64,000 nucleotides of DNA from Serripes groenlandicus. Lineage: Eukaryota; Mollusca; Bivalvia; Cardiida; Cardiidae. Made by a program: the position numbers and the translations under genes. The stretch is taken from assembly GCA_031761405.1 (NCBI GenBank), contig JASEVX010000010.1, positions 26,187,545 through 26,251,544 on the forward strand, read 5' to 3'. Below, one piece after another: positions 24,701 to 27,700 of the stretch. The first letter of the stretch is position 1. Every line of letters starts with the position of its first letter. Under the pieces are notes generated by a model. It had not been told where the DNA came from, made no database searches, and saw nothing but the letters and a program-made list of their open reading frames with translations.

Positions 24701-27700
24701 AAAACTAGGTCACTAGGCCAAATTGAAGGGTAATCTTGTTAACACTCTGGATACTGCATTTTTAATTTCAGCATGATGAAACTTTTTCAGCATGTTTTTC
24801 TTGATGATATGTAGGCCAAGTTCGAATATGGGTCATGCTGGGTCAAAAGCTAGGTCACTAGATCAAATTGAAGGAAAATCTTGTGAACACTTTGGATGCC
24901 GCATTTTTTGCTTCAGCAGCTTGGAATTTGGTCAGAATGTTTGTCTGAATTATATCTAGGTAAAGTTTGAATATGGGTCATATTGGATCAGAAACTAGGT
25001 CAATAAAGGAAAATATTGTTCAAACTCCGGAGGCCGCATTTTTACTTTGAGCAAGTTGAAACTTTGTCAGAATGTTGTCTTGATGATATCTAGTCCATGT
25101 TGGAATATGATGGGTCATATCAGGTAAAAAATATAGATCACTAGGCCAAATGAAGGAAAATATTGTTAACACTGTGGAGGTTGCATTCAGAATAATTGTC
25201 TTGGTGTGTTTTGCATTTCAGTACCTTGTATAATTAAGGTGAGCGATCCAGGGCCATCATGGCCCTCTTGTTTCAGTTATTATACCTACAATTCTAGAGA
25301 TTTTCCATTTTTAGCTCACCTGAGCTTTGCTCAAGGTGAGTTATTGTGATCGCCTTTTGTCCAGCGTCCATTGTGCATCATGCGTCAACATCTTCTCCTC
25401 AGTAACCAGTGGGTCAATTGAGATGAAATTCTGGTTTCCATGGCAACGAAATGAAAAAAACTTCTTCTCCCAAACTGGTTGGCAGATTTTCAAATAATTT
25501 TGTAGAAATGTTCCTTTGGTGTGACCCTCTATAAAATTTCCTCAAGCCATGTTGATTGGTCAAAAAAACATGGCGGGGGGGGGGGCTATTTTGCCTTATA
25601 TGGCTATAGTGAAAACTTAAAAAATCTTCTCCTCCAAAAGTGTCAGGCCGATTTTCAAATAATTTTGTAGAAATGTTCCTAGGGTGACCCTTTATCAGAT
25701 TCCTTCAAGCCATGTTGATTGGTCGAAAACTATGGCCGCCAGGGGGATGGGGCTTTTATGGCTAAAGTGAAAAATAAATAAATCATGTGAGCGATTCCAG
25801 GGCCATCATGGCCCTCTTGTTTTTAGTAGACTGCTACAGATGTGTTGTATGTGAAAAAGGGTTAAGAGAGTGTCTGCCTCTCGTTCCAAAGGTACCAGGT
25901 TCAAATCCAATGATGAGTGATTTTCATCTTTTGGATTTTTTCTAAACAAACGGGGAGAGTAGCAGACATCTACTGTGATTGATATAAGCTGAAAGTTTGT
26001 TTTGCAAATGATGTAAAATAGATAAAAAATAATAAAACTTGTATATTTTTCAATATCTAACAACTTATGTCAATCACTCTCAATATCTTTACACAAACTG
26101 GTCATTTTCTTTGCAGGGACCATAATTATTTCCAGTGAAGAAGGGGAACTTGAAGGCAAGTACATCCTGTTGTTTCATTCTCTAACTATATATAAAGTAC
26201 CTTGCAATATTGTAACAAATGCAGTTACAGAAGTATGTCTAGCAAGTATATCCTGTTGTTTTCCTACTCAAAGGCAGTTACAGTAGTATGTTTGTTACAA
26301 TATTGCAAGGTAATTTACATAGTGAGAGAATGAAATTTTGACTTTGATTTCTCTGCGCGATATTTTAACCAGATAACAGACTTACATGTATACAGGGGGA
26401 GTTGGTTATCCCTCGTATCTATGTACCTGGTAATACACATGTACATTTGTATGACTATAACATCCTAGTATAAGCTCCGTACGTTTTTTTTTTTACTGGG
26501 GACAACATACCTGTATTGGTCTTGCAATGGCCTTGCCAGAATTATTTACGTTATTCAATCAGCAGTCCTCTTTTACTATCATAAGGCTGCTTATTTGAAA
26601 ACAGTTGATTCTGTTCTGTTTGCTTCTCTTTTAATGATCTGGCAGCATAAACAAAAGAATCACTTCTCTGGTATCTGTCTGTACTACTTTGAATTGACCC
26701 TTTCCCTCATATAGACGCTTTCCGACGCCTCTTCAGCAGACGGCTTTTTGAAAACATAGTGACAAAAGAAGAAATTGCACAAAACGTGCAATTTCTCCAT
26801 TTGCCACAATGTTTTCCACTTTTTGTCATAGGTTATCCATTCAATTATGGAGACTCTATTTTTTGACAAAATATGTTCAAAGTCGACTGCTGCAGAATTG
26901 TTGTATGTCTGTAATACTTTGACTTAACCCTTTCCCACATACGACAATTCTGCAGCAGACGACTTTGAAAATATTTTGTCAAAACATAGAAAATGAGATA
27001 CTTATTATGATTAATTTCTGCTTTTGCCACAATGTTTTCAAAATATGTGTTCTGCAAACATGTTAAATTGCATTGCATCTACATGTGGGAAAGGGTTATT
27101 AAGATGACGCTTATATTACATTTACATTGTTTCATCTGTTTCAGATATCGGTGCCAAATACCTCAGTGAATTTAACATCAGAAGTAAAACGAAGTTAAAA
27201 TGTGACGACTTCCTACAAAGCTATAATCTCAATGTGATTATTGAACATCAGTAAGTCCCTATACAAAGTTCCAGATAAGAAGGGGTATTCAGCTCCTTTT
27301 CCCACAATTTCTCTCCTATTATCAAAGCAAACCCTATGTTGTGGGTACTCTAAAGAATCGTCTCACCGAGACGATTCTTTTGAGTACCCACAACATAGGG
27401 TAAGAGGGTCAGATATACGTACAATGAAGTATTTTGATCTGATTTGGAATAACTTAATAATGTCATTTCAAAGCAGTACAATTATTTCTGCTTGAGTCCA
27501 TAGAACATTTGTATCTTCTTACTTAGCAAGATGACACATAAGGATAATTTTTCCATCGACTGTCTGCCTTGCCGTGACTTCTAGGCAGGCAACAAATGTG
27601 TTCCTTCACACATGTAATATCAAAGCAATCTCATAGCTCTTTCCCACATACAGACGCTTTCTGATGCCTCTGCAACAGATGACTTTTGAAAACATTGTGG

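Larger units (their letters stand above)
23807..25861 (+). mobile_element. MITE-A split by two Helitron-like elements
   Basis: Three fragments rebuild one MITE: 23807-23928, 25273-25308 and 25823-25861. TTAA flanks the outer ends (23803-23806, 25862-25865). The middle piece is only about 36 bp (TTATACCTACAATTCTAGAG, then ATTTTCC). Confidence 0.85.
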
